The notes beneath the pieces were generated by a model that was given only the letters and a program-made list of their open reading frames with translations, did not search any database and had not been told where the DNA came from. A program made the translations under genes and the position numbers. This document shows, piece after piece, positions 17,983-27,022 of a DNA stretch of 64,000 nt (its first letter is position 1; every line of letters starts with the position of its first letter). Source of the DNA: Tunturiibacter gelidiferens (GTDB taxonomy: Bacteria; Acidobacteriota; Terriglobia; Terriglobales; Acidobacteriaceae); contig NZ_JACCCV010000001.1 of assembly GCF_013410115.1 (NCBI RefSeq), forward strand, positions 2,232,001 through 2,296,000. The letters are read 5' to 3'.

Positions 17983-18559
17983 TTCTGGCGGTTATAGACG
18001 CGCCGTGTGATAGCTATGCCTTGTCACCCAACCTCTGTACCTTTGATTGTGACGAGCCTGCGATTCTCTCGCCGTCTAGAGTGCGGCCATTTGTAATGAG
18101 CCTTATTGGCTAACCGCATTCTTGGACGTGAGTTCATCACAACATCCTGTGAGGCCCGCGGCTTTCTACCAAGCTAGGACTGTCTTGAGATTCCAGCTTA
18201 TTGACGATTCCGTCCAATACTTTTCAGTTATCAGGTGATATCAAAAAAATATCAGGCAAAGTCTCTGCCGCATTTTCGTGCAGGAACGAAAGAGTTTACC
18301 GTTCTCTAGACATACAAATCGTATTTGCCTCAGGTGGTTGAACGATCAAGTTCGCGCATCGGATTGGCGTTGCGCAGCATCTCTCACCAGCAAAAGCAGC
18401 GAATGGCGCCAGATTGTGGCTTGTATGATGCTACGCATATGTCTTGAAACCCATTGATCGCTCGTTCTGAACTGGCAAGCCGCTGAAAAGCTGTAGCTCC
18501 TGTTTTGCTGTTTTCTCTTGCGACTCCCGTGCTGAGACTTTTCGAGGAGGCTGCTCACT
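17983..18559. other. Non-coding stretch, AT-richer than surroundings
   Basis: No gene is supported. The region 18180-18330 is AT-rich with a short direct repeat (ATATCAAAAAAATATCAGG). GAGGAGG at 18544-18550 forms the ribosome site of the following broken gene. Confidence 0.4.
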
Positions 18560-20116
18560 GTGTACAACTTCGTTCCACGCGAGCAAATCGGTGATGCGCT
18601 CATCCATCTCCGAGGGCTCTTCCGCGCACTCCCGCTCTCCAGCGAAGAGGACGTTCGCGCGCAAGAGAAGCGAGAGATTCTGACAAAGAACCTACTTTCG
18701 AATTTCTCTCGCACCAAGGAACACCCAACCCTCCACGCCGTTCTGGAGGTTGCGGATGCCTTTTAATTGACGCTCGATGGTGCTCACCGACTCTTTGGAT
18801 ACGAGTTGGAGCGCATTCGAGAGTATGACCTAAAGTTGAATGCTGGCCGCACTCACATCATCGAAACCTATCCGTTCGAACGTGATCGCCTGGTGGATCT
18901 GCCGTTTCAATGCGGCGGCGACGAGGTTTTTACCAGGAGTTCCACCCTGCAGGATCTTGTTCCGGAGTGGCAAGGGAACGTCCCGATCCGCGCCTTGGAG
19001 GATGCGGGTTGGCGGCAGCCGGGTACATTCTATGTGCACGTAGGGACAGAAGATAGTCTGGGCTCCAGCCTGCCGCCGGGCGCAAGCGCTCTTGTGGTGC
19101 CTATTGACGAAGTGGAACGAATGCGCCCGAACCCAAGAGCGATTTACTTGCTTCAGTTTGGCAACGGATACCGCTGCAGTCGCTGTGTCGTCACCCGAGG
19201 CAAACTCCTATTGTTAGTCTCCGGCCGGAGATACAACGGGCCCCAGGAGTTTGCTTATCCGAAAGACGTCGGATCGCAGGACGAATACGGATGTTCGCGT
19301 TGGGCCTTCCGCTGCCGGACTATCCGTTGCTGCGTTCACTTCCAACGTCTGAGCATAGTGCATCGCTGGTCCTGCCCTGGGAGCATCCGTCTATGGATCG
19401 GCTGTTTGCGACCAAGCATCGCCGGTTTCGGAGATCGCGGCAGGACCTCCCACGCATTCAGGAGGCAATGGAGTCGATCTTCCACACGAAGCTCAGTGGG
19501 AGGACGGAGCGGCGCTATCGGTGGCCACGTCGTCGGTGCCCCATGTCGATGCACTGATCCAACTCTCTGTGACACATCTGACGCGCTACACCGATGCGCT
19601 CCGTATGCAACGGCCTATGGCGTCTGATCGGGGAAGGTATTCTCTCGACACGCTTCTCAACACAAGACACCTTGCGGATTTATCAGGAACGTTTCGCAGG
19701 CCTCATATACCTGTCCCGCAAGATCGGTGGATGGCACTCCGTAAAGAGTTTGTTGAATGGCCCATGTTGCTGTCGCTAAGGTTTCGCAACTCCGGTCTTT
19801 GGACGAAAGAGTCGTCCGACTTCCGCACGGGAGCGCCCTCCAAGGCATCGATCCACCGATCTCTCCGGGCTCACTCATTCTTTTGGAGGAGATCCCCGGC
19901 ATCCCTGAGATCGAGAGCGATACGACGAAGACCGGTTGGAGTCGTCGCGTCTATGCACTTCGTAAAGGCGCAGATCTACGATGCGGCTACTTGGATCGAA
20001 ATGACAATCAGTACGTGCTTCTGGCCGGCGCCCACGGGGCCGGGGAGGCGATTTCGGTCCATCAAGATGAATTAAGTCAGCTAAGCTACATCATCGGCGT
20101 CGCTGTACCCGTATAA
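18560..20116 (+). pseudogene. Decayed regulator/S24-peptidase-like gene
   Basis: Five reading-frame segments join into one protein-like sequence. It starts at GTG 18560 (GAGGAGG upstream) with MYNFVPREQIGDALIHLRGL, an XRE-like helical start. A TAA at 18767 minus 3 interrupts HAVLEVADAF and LTLDGAHRLFGYELERI, which are in the same frame. It then carries an S24/LexA-like segment (LPPGASALVVPIDEVERM, RAIYLLQFGNGYRCSRCVV) until a one-base loss near 19268. The frame continues as LGLPLPDYPLLRSLP, shifts near 19500 to ALSVATSSVPHVDALIQL, near 19605 to VCNGLWRLIGEGIL, and near 19760 to a final segment (PISPGSLILLEEIPGIPEI ... AGAHGAGEAISVHQDEL). One stop plus about four shifts means it is dead. It was probably a repressor of an integrated element. 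Confidence 0.65.
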
Positions 20117-20206
20117 CAATCTGGGTTGGCGATCTGTATTTATGGCCAGTTTTCGTGGCCATTACACACGAACGACCTCAGATATCCACTACAGCTCACG
20201 ATCTCA

Positions 20207-20929
20207 TTAAGTTTGGTTAGCGGTGGTTGGGAGCCCAAGTGATATCGGATTCGGTTGCAGATGCTGTATGACGTCCTTTGAAATTGCTGAGGCGGTACTT
20301 TTGACCGTTTTTTCGGGCGCTTTCTTTTCCATGACAAACTTAGCTGCGGCTACATAAGGATTCAGGGTGATTACGGCACCGGCTTTGTTTTTGCTTGCGC
20401 CATCTTCAGAAGCTTCGTAAAGCGGCTTCTGGGGGGTCGCCAAATTGCTTAGGGTTACAAATAGCTCCATTGTTGCCTTACCGGATCCAAAGCCAATTAT
20501 CGCGCGATGAATACGACTCCCTTCATCCACCTGTGTGAACACTCCATGCACCCACGCCCCGGTGGCAGGCTTCAGATCGTTCGCTGCCAATCTTTGCGCC
20601 TTGTAGCCGGCCTTTTGGAGATCACTGACGATACTCGTCGACATCGTCTCGACCAGCTTTTTTGCCTGGGCCTCTGGGTCCCGTTGCTCTCTCTTCGAAG
20701 GTCTTTCCAGAATTCCGGGTCGCGCTTGACTGATCGCCGATCCCTTATCGACCTGAACATTCTCAGCATCCAGCTCAAAGTCGCTCACGTAGATAGTCAT
20801 GTCTTTTGTGAAGGAGAACGTTGGCAGCTTCTGCGGTGTAGCAGCGTCTTGTGTCGGTGGAACCTGAGCGACAAGATTGAAAGCCGCGAAGAAGAGGGAT
20901 AGTGCCAAAAGCCGTCGCATGAATTTCAT
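20207..20929 (-). CDS. DUF4410-type secreted protein
   Basis: A 240-residue exported protein: signal peptide MKFMRRLLALSLFFAAFNLVAQ, start with GAGG upstream. The mature part follows the DUF4410 pattern: MTIYVSDFELDAENV, a charged linker, AKKLVETMSTSIVSDLQKAGYKAQRL, GAWVHGVFTQVDEGSRIHRAIIGFGSGKATMELFV, and a helical tail (AAAKFVMEKKAPEKTVKSTASAISKDVIQHL). DUF4410 proteins are periplasmic or lipid-anchored and of unknown role; this one lacks a lipobox Cys. It is divergent from the Tyr/Pro-rich secreted-protein gene, and the two may share a control region of about 250 bases. Confidence 0.8.
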   Translation of the reverse strand: MKFMRRLLALSLFFAAFNLVAQVPPTQDAATPQKLPTFSFTKDMTIYVSDFELDAENVQVDKGSAISQARPGILERPSKREQRDPEAQAKKLVETMSTSIVSDLQKAGYKAQRLAANDLKPATGAWVHGVFTQVDEGSRIHRAIIGFGSGKATMELFVTLSNLATPQKPLYEASEDGASKNKAGAVITLNPYVAAAKFVMEKKAPEKTVKSTASAISKDVIQHLQPNPISLGLPTTANQT

Positions 20930-21176
20930 TGGGGCCTCAAGTTAAAATTGCCAAGATAATTGGCGATACTTCGGGGCCCGGATGCACGTTGTGCTTTGAG
21001 AACGCGCCAATTCTACGAGGTTGATCTTTTTTTCTCAATTTTTTTTGGCTCTCTTTTTTCGGTTTTTTACACACAACTTCAAAAAAATGCCATGAACGTG
21101 TAAATAATCGGTTTACAATCGTTCACGCACAAAAACGGGCCGGGTTCTACCCACTTCGATCAAAGTAGGCCATTTT

Positions 21177-23597
21177 TTGAAAGAACTTAAAGGCTATGCA
21201 GTTCTTGCGATGATGACCTGCCTGCTAAGCGGGGCAACCTCCGCCGCCATGGCCCAGAAGGTCTCTGCGACAACTAACCACCCCGTCGGTTCTCCAGCTT
21301 CTATTCCTTCGTGGCCACGAGTCTTCAACCGCAACGGGTTGCAGCTCGTTGTCTACCAGCCGCAACTCAAAGCCTGGCAGAAATATCGCACGATGGTCGC
21401 GGATACGGCGATTTCAGTAACAGACAAAGGGCAAAAACCTGTCCTAGGAGTTATCTCCTGGCGCGCTGATACCCTCGCTAACGTAAGCGCGCAGACAGTC
21501 TTCGTAAACGACATCGTAGTGCTCGACGCCCGCTTTCCTTCGCTCAACGCAGCGCAGGAAGCTGAGATGAAGCAGCGTGCCCACCAGCTCTATCCGACCA
21601 TAACGTTCACTATCGGATTGCCTCGCATGATCGCCAGCCTGGAGAAGGTAAATGAGCCGGTAAGGACGGTTGCTACCAATACGCAGGCGCCTGTGATTCT
21701 CGTCTCCACAGCGCCATCGATTGTGCTCCTGGTCGATGGAAAACCGGTATTGGCTCCCATTCAGGGCACGACCTTGGAATACGTCGTCAACACTAACTGG
21801 GACCTCTTCTTCGATAAATCTGACTACTACTTACTAAACGGCAAGACCTGGCTCAAAGCGAAAGATCTGCATGGGCCATGGGCGGCAACTGTAAAGCTGC
21901 CACCAGACATAGGCAAACTGCCCGCTCATCAGAACTGGGATGACGTTTTGAAAGCCGTGCCGCCAGTCTCCAGCAGTCAAGTTGCACCTCAGGTTTTGTT
22001 CACCGAGAAACCGGCTGAGTTGATTGCATTCGTGGGTAAGCCGGTCTACTCGAAGATTCCCGGCACCAGTCTCAGCTATGGGACCAATACAGAGAACAAG
22101 GCGTTCGTTCATCAGCCTGACGGTCAGATCTACGTCTTGATCTCCGGACGATGGTTTCGCGCTGCCAGCCTTGCAGGCCCATGGACCTATGCAGGTGACT
22201 CACTGCCCGCGGACTTTGCGATGATCCCAAGGAGCAGCCCAGCTCACGATGTGCTTGTCTCCGTGCCGGGAACGCAAGAAGCCAGTGATGCCGTGTTGCT
22301 GTCGCAAGTGCCCACAACGGCAGTCGTGAATCGCGCTGCTGCAGAGGCGCAGGTCAAGGTCTCGTATGCTGGGCAGCCTCAGTTCAACAAGATCGAAACC
22401 ACAACGCTTTATTACGCGGTGAATACGCCTGACAAAGTAATTCGTGTTGGCGATCTCTACTACCTCTGCTTTCAAGGTGTCTGGTTTATCTCCCGGAGTC
22501 CTAGTGGCCCATGGAAGACTGCGGATTCAGTGCCGCAGGTCATTTATACGATTCCGCCAAGCTCTCCTATGTACAACGTGAGTTATGTCGTGGTCTCAAA
22601 CCCGACACCAACGACCGTGCAGACAAGCTACTCGAGCGGCTATCTCGGTGTCTTTGTCATTGGGGCGGCAGTGGGAGCAACTGTCGTGTACGGCACAGGC
22701 TACTACTACCCGCCCTATGTTTACTGGGGACCACACCCCATCTACTATCCCTATCCCTATAGCTATGGAGTGGCGGCCGTATACAGTCCCTACACCGGAG
22801 CCTATGGCGTAGGGCGGGCCGTGTACGGGCCATATGGTTCAGCTGGTTCAGCAGCCTGGTACAACCCGACCACTGGGACTTATGGACATGCGGTTACAAC
22901 TCAAAATGCTTATGGCGGCCATACCTACGCCCAGACCTATAACCCATGGACAGGAACTTCGGCCGCGACCTCGCAGGGCCACAATCAATATAGCCAGTGG
23001 GGAAGTTCGGTGGTTACCAACGGAGACAACTGGGCCCAGGCACAGCATGTAACCAACAGCAACGGGACGGCAGGATCCTTTCAAACCTCCGAAGGCAGCG
23101 CCGGTGCCGGCTATTCGGGTGCTAACGGAAACAGCGGCTTTGTTGCAAAGGATGCGAATAACAACAACGTCTATGCTGGAGCCGATGGCAACGTCTACAA
23201 GAAAGACTCCAGCGGAAACTGGAGCAAGTACGACAACGGCGGCTGGACTCCTGTAGATCCGTCCACGGGCGCAAACCAAACTCGGCAGCAGAAGCAGAAC
23301 TCCACCAGTCCAAATCAGCCTCAGTCTTCAACTCTTGGTTCGCAATCAGGAAACACGCCATCGGCGAGTGGTCGAGGGTCCGATCAGACAAACTCTCGTG
23401 GTGCGGGACGAGCCATCCAGAACCAGTCTGGTCAGTTCCCGACACAGACTTCTCCTGGCAGTTCGACCTCGCCCGGCACTATGAGTCAACTGCAGAATGA
23501 TTCGCGATCTCGCTCGCGCGGCGATCAACTTGAACAAATGCAAAACCGTGGAGGAGCCAGCGGCGGCGCACGTGGCGGTTCGCGCAGGCAACGTTGA
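21177..23597 (+). CDS. Large Tyr/Pro/Gly-rich secreted protein (carbohydrate-binding V/XII-like)
   Basis: 806 residues. The start is the TTG at 21177 (AGTAGG upstream), giving a proper signal peptide, MKELKGYAVLAMMTCLLSGATSAAMAQ. Residues 45-500 contain three degenerate repeats built on AP-IVLLVDGKPV, LEYVVNTNWDLFF, YYLLNGKTWLKAKDLHGPW and equivalents (IYVLISGRWFRAASLAGPW, YYLCFQGVWFISRSPSGPW), each ending in G-P-W, as in bacterial proteins annotated carbohydrate-binding family V/XII. A hydrophobic Gly-rich segment at about 480-500 and a Tyr/Pro stretch (YYYPPYVYWGPHPIYYPYPY) follow, then low-complexity Asn/Ser/Gly. Probably surface-exposed and polysaccharide-associated. It heads the run leading to an RND efflux system. 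Confidence 0.8.
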   Translation: MKELKGYAVLAMMTCLLSGATSAAMAQKVSATTNHPVGSPASIPSWPRVFNRNGLQLVVYQPQLKAWQKYRTMVADTAISVTDKGQKPVLGVISWRADTLANVSAQTVFVNDIVVLDARFPSLNAAQEAEMKQRAHQLYPTITFTIGLPRMIASLEKVNEPVRTVATNTQAPVILVSTAPSIVLLVDGKPVLAPIQGTTLEYVVNTNWDLFFDKSDYYLLNGKTWLKAKDLHGPWAATVKLPPDIGKLPAHQNWDDVLKAVPPVSSSQVAPQVLFTEKPAELIAFVGKPVYSKIPGTSLSYGTNTENKAFVHQPDGQIYVLISGRWFRAASLAGPWTYAGDSLPADFAMIPRSSPAHDVLVSVPGTQEASDAVLLSQVPTTAVVNRAAAEAQVKVSYAGQPQFNKIETTTLYYAVNTPDKVIRVGDLYYLCFQGVWFISRSPSGPWKTADSVPQVIYTIPPSSPMYNVSYVVVSNPTPTTVQTSYSSGYLGVFVIGAAVGATVVYGTGYYYPPYVYWGPHPIYYPYPYSYGVAAVYSPYTGAYGVGRAVYGPYGSAGSAAWYNPTTGTYGHAVTTQNAYGGHTYAQTYNPWTGTSAATSQGHNQYSQWGSSVVTNGDNWAQAQHVTNSNGTAGSFQTSEGSAGAGYSGANGNSGFVAKDANNNNVYAGADGNVYKKDSSGNWSKYDNGGWTPVDPSTGANQTRQQKQNSTSPNQPQSSTLGSQSGNTPSASGRGSDQTNSRGAGRAIQNQSGQFPTQTSPGSSTSPGTMSQLQNDSRSRSRGDQLEQMQNRGGASGGARGGSRRQR

Positions 23598-23738
23598 GCG
23601 GGAGCGAAGTGAAGGAGTCGGCCGTGTCATTCTCCGCCGAATTGCTTGCATTCGTTCAAGAAGGCGGAACAGACTGTACTCCCGCACCTCGGTACTTCTG
23701 TTGCTCTTAGTGCACAGAACTTTCAGAAAGCAGGATCT

Positions 23739-24416
23739 ATGAAAAGCCAGCGTAAGGCAATCATTTTCTCCGCCATCCTAATGATGACTTTGATTGTTTC
23801 AACTTCAGTATTCGTCAAAGGCCAGAATGAGACTAACCCTGTTAAGGAAAAGTTCCAGGAGGATCTCAAGGCTGCAGTCATGAGTGAAAGCATCACCGTC
23901 GCTCAGCTGAAGGAGATAAAGGAGAACCTCGCGATTCTCAAAGAGGCAAAATCCGAAAGACAGCCGGGCGCGCCCGTCGACCTGATGACGCCTTATTCAG
24001 CTGTCACCAAAATCAGAGCGACCATGGCTACGGTTAAGGAGCCCGACCGGACCACCCTGCGTCAGGACTTTCAGCTTATGATGGCTACGAAACAACCGGA
24101 GCCCTCTGCCGAACCTGATACGCCAGGGAAAAAACTCGGTGAAGATATCTTTGCCGCGGTCATGCATGGAGAACCGACGCCTCCACAGGTGCAGCAGCTT
24201 CAGGACAGCCTGAACTCTCTGGAGTCTATCAAGACGAGCGGAGGAAGCATGCTGGAAAAGTTCCGAGCGATGAAGACCGCCAAGTCGCAGATCGAGGCGA
24301 CGATGAACGCTGGCTCGTTCCGACCGGAGGATAAGCAAGCGGTTCTCGATGACTTAAACAATCTCGGAGGTAGGGGAGGAGGCGGTGGCGGTGGACTGAG
24401 GAGACAAGGATTGTAG
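23739..24416 (+). CDS. Secreted helical protein, unknown function
   Basis: About 225 residues from the ATG at 23739 (AGCAGGA upstream; an upstream extension to 23646 is unlikely because it would bury the signal peptide). The N-terminus MKSQRKAIIFSAILMMTLIVSTSVFVKGQ is a signal or membrane anchor. The rest is a pair of similar helical units: VKEKFQEDLKAAVMSESITVAQLKEIKENLAILKEAK and KLGEDIFAAVMHGEPTPPQVQQLQDSLNSLESIK, followed by a Gly-rich tail (GGRGGGGGGG). The duplicated unit suggests a small periplasmic adaptor. No family is recognised. It lies between the Tyr/Pro-rich protein and TolC genes in the same direction, so it may be part of that operon. Confidence 0.7.
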   Translation: MKSQRKAIIFSAILMMTLIVSTSVFVKGQNETNPVKEKFQEDLKAAVMSESITVAQLKEIKENLAILKEAKSERQPGAPVDLMTPYSAVTKIRATMATVKEPDRTTLRQDFQLMMATKQPEPSAEPDTPGKKLGEDIFAAVMHGEPTPPQVQQLQDSLNSLESIKTSGGSMLEKFRAMKTAKSQIEATMNAGSFRPEDKQAVLDDLNNLGGRGGGGGGGLRRQGL

Positions 24417-24481
24417 TCGGATTGCGTGCGGGCTTTGGAGCCCTTCTCAATCGCCGTGTAACCGTGTATCGCCCAATTGCA

Positions 24482-25840
24482 ATGAGACGAGCAACGCGCG
24501 CAAGATTCCTCGCCTGCTTCTCTGTCACTCTGGCCTCGTTGTGGAGCGTATCTGGCCTTGGCCAGAGCCCCGTAGAGCAGCCGCAGGAGCTCGCACTCGT
24601 TGACGCTATTCAGATCGCATTAGAGAACAACAGGCCAACCCAGATTGCGCGGTTGGACATTGCAAAGTCCGCATGGGAAGTTGCCGAGGCTAAGACCCAT
24701 CGATTACCCGAAATCAAAACGGAGCTACTTGCTTCAGGAAATATTGACTCTCCCAGCTTCACCTTTCAGAAAGGCATCTTCGGAACGGTAGATAATCAGC
24801 CTGTTCCATCCACAGACACAAAGGTTAGCCTCTCAAGCGGGTTGACCGGATACGCCATCGCAACGGTGGCTCAGCCAATCTCGCAGCTATATCAGATACA
24901 CCTTATGGTTCGAGAGAAAGAGCTCTCCGTCGATCTTGCAGGGGAAAAATATCAGCAGAAGAGGCAGAACACAGTGATAGATGTAAAGCAGGGCTACTAC
25001 GCGATCGTTCAGTCCGAGAGCGCTCTCGAGGCAGAGCGGTCATTGATAAAGGAATATGAGGAGACCGATAGGGTCACCACGGACTACCTGAAGAAAGAGT
25101 CCGTCTTGAAATCCGACAGCCTGCAGATCAAAGCTCAACTGGCCCAGGCGAGACACCAGCTCATCACGCTTAGCGACGATCTGCAAACCCAGAAAGAACA
25201 CTTTAACGATCTTCTGGGGCGCGATCTCGATATACCTTTTCGCACTCAGCCTGTCCCACCGGCCTCAACCGACGAGATGGATCTGAAAGCTGCCAGAAAG
25301 ACTGCGCTCGAGCAGCGACCCGAACTCAAGGAGGCAAAGATCAACGTCGAGAAGGCCGGCTACGACCGCAGCCTCGCGAAGGCCGAATATATTCCCGGAA
25401 TCGGCGCACAGCTCCAATACCTCACTCCGATCAATACACAGATTCTTCCGCAAAACATTCTCACTGTCGGTTTGAAGATGACCTGGGAGCCATACGAATG
25501 GGGTCGTCGGAAAGACAATGTAAAAGGAAAGGACATTCAGCTTCAACAGAGTCAATACCAATTGGACCAGACGCGCTCTCAGGTGCTACTAGACGTCGAC
25601 AACACATTTCGTAAATTGGCCGAGAGCCGTTCAATGCTGGAGGTTGCACAGGCTGCCCGCGACGCTGCGAAGGAGAAGTTGCGCGAAGTTAATGACCAAT
25701 TCAAGAAGGTCGCCGTGTTGCTGCGCGATGTCCTTAAGCAGGAAGCCGCGGTCGCAAACGCCGATCACGAATACGAAGAGAGCCTGTTAGCGTTTTGGAA
25801 CGCAAAAGCAGAGTTCGAGAAAGCCCTGGGAGAGGAGTAA
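24482..25840 (+). CDS. TolC-family outer-membrane efflux protein
   Basis: About 452 residues from the ATG at 24482, which begins a signal peptide (MRRATRARFLACFSVTLASL). The frame is open upstream to 24422, but without an export signal there. Two repeated halves of the OEP family can be seen: LALVDAIQIALENNRPTQIARLDIAKS and, later, DLKAARKTALEQRPELKEAKINVEKA, each followed by long helices with the alternating pattern that forms the periplasmic tunnel. It provides the outer-membrane channel of the tripartite pump encoded immediately downstream. Its stop at 25840 is three bases before the adaptor start, clear evidence for an operon. Confidence 0.93.
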   Translation: MRRATRARFLACFSVTLASLWSVSGLGQSPVEQPQELALVDAIQIALENNRPTQIARLDIAKSAWEVAEAKTHRLPEIKTELLASGNIDSPSFTFQKGIFGTVDNQPVPSTDTKVSLSSGLTGYAIATVAQPISQLYQIHLMVREKELSVDLAGEKYQQKRQNTVIDVKQGYYAIVQSESALEAERSLIKEYEETDRVTTDYLKKESVLKSDSLQIKAQLAQARHQLITLSDDLQTQKEHFNDLLGRDLDIPFRTQPVPPASTDEMDLKAARKTALEQRPELKEAKINVEKAGYDRSLAKAEYIPGIGAQLQYLTPINTQILPQNILTVGLKMTWEPYEWGRRKDNVKGKDIQLQQSQYQLDQTRSQVLLDVDNTFRKLAESRSMLEVAQAARDAAKEKLREVNDQFKKVAVLLRDVLKQEAAVANADHEYEESLLAFWNAKAEFEKALGEE

Positions 25841-25843
25841 GCG

Positions 25844-26980
25844 ATGACTCCCCTTGTCATGCTGCGTGGCCTGAGGACCGCAGCTCTTGTGAGTTCTCTC
25901 TCTCTCTTTGTCACCGCATGCAAAAAGGAAACCCCGGCGGCAGCGCCTCTGCTACCCGTGCATACGGCTGTAGTGCAATCAATATCCGCCGACTCCGGTA
26001 CGAAATACTCCGCTAACATCGTCCCGTACGCGCAGGTGGACCTGTCGTTCAAGTCGAACGGCTACGTAGAGCGCATCCATCAAGTTGAGAATCCAGGCGG
26101 CGGCATCAGGAATGTAGATCAGGGCGACCGAATCGCGCAGGGAACAGTGCTTGCCGTGGTCAGCCAGCAGGACTACATCGATAAACTTCAGCAGGCTGAG
26201 GCTCAACTGGCGCGTGGCCAAGCCGAACAAGAAAAAGCCAAGCTCAGCTTCGAAAGAGTTTCCTCGCTCTACTCGACGCAAAGCGCTACCAAGCCCGACT
26301 ACGATTCCGCCAAAGCACAGCTGGACAGCACAAATGCCTCGGTCTCCGGGGCGCACGCACAGGTCAGTGAAGCGAAGGTTGCTCTCGCTTATTGCTCCCT
26401 GCGAGCACCTTTCAACGGCTGGCTGGTAAAGCGCAGCGTCGATATGGGAAGCCTCGTTGGCCCAACCACTAACGGCTTCACTCTGGCCGATACCAGCTCA
26501 GTGAAGGCAGTCTTCGGTGTACCCGATATCTTCATCAGTCGCGTCAGACTGGGCCAGCATCTGGTCATCTCCACTGACGCACTATCGCACACGGTGGATG
26601 GCCGCGTCAGTGCTATTTCTCCGGCTGCCGATCAGAAGAGTCGCGTATTCTCCGTCGAAGTCACAATCCCAAATCCAAAAGACGAGTTGAAGTCTGGCAT
26701 GATCGCCTCGCTCAGCCTCGATGGCGTGAGACAACAGCAGTCCGCCCTGGCCGTGCCGTTGGCCGCGGTCATCCGGGATCCGGCGCATGCAAATGGCTTT
26801 GCCGTCATGATCGCTGATGGCAGTGGAAATCTCGTATCGGCGCGCTTGCAGCCGGTAGACCTCGGGGATACCTCTGGAAACATGATCGTCGTAAAGGGAG
26901 GACTCACCTCTGGAGAGAGAGTCATAACTACAGGCGTCACACTGATCAGGAACGGTGACAAGGTCCGCGTCATTCCGTAG
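25844..26980 (+). CDS. RND efflux periplasmic adaptor (membrane fusion lipoprotein)
   Basis: 378 residues. The N-terminus LVSSLSLFVTACKKE has a lipobox (VTAC), so the protein is probably lipid anchored. Domains run in HlyD/AcrA order: first barrel strands (VQSISADSGTKYSANIVPYAQVDLSFKSNGYV), a helical hairpin (QAEAQLARGQAEQEKAKLSFERV ... SAKAQLDSTNASVSGAHAQV), a lipoyl-like domain (LRAPFNGWLVKRSVDMGSLV) and a C-terminal beta-barrel/membrane-proximal domain (VVKGGLTSGERVITTGVTLIRNGDKV). It connects the RND pump to TolC. The ribosome site GGAGAGGAGTAAGCG overlaps the end of tolC, and the pump gene follows within 45 bases. Confidence 0.93.
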   Translation: MTPLVMLRGLRTAALVSSLSLFVTACKKETPAAAPLLPVHTAVVQSISADSGTKYSANIVPYAQVDLSFKSNGYVERIHQVENPGGGIRNVDQGDRIAQGTVLAVVSQQDYIDKLQQAEAQLARGQAEQEKAKLSFERVSSLYSTQSATKPDYDSAKAQLDSTNASVSGAHAQVSEAKVALAYCSLRAPFNGWLVKRSVDMGSLVGPTTNGFTLADTSSVKAVFGVPDIFISRVRLGQHLVISTDALSHTVDGRVSAISPAADQKSRVFSVEVTIPNPKDELKSGMIASLSLDGVRQQQSALAVPLAAVIRDPAHANGFAVMIADGSGNLVSARLQPVDLGDTSGNMIVVKGGLTSGERVITTGVTLIRNGDKVRVIP

Positions 26981-27022
26981 TCAGCACATCAGTTGAACTT
27001 GAACCAAGGGTGCTCAAATGCT

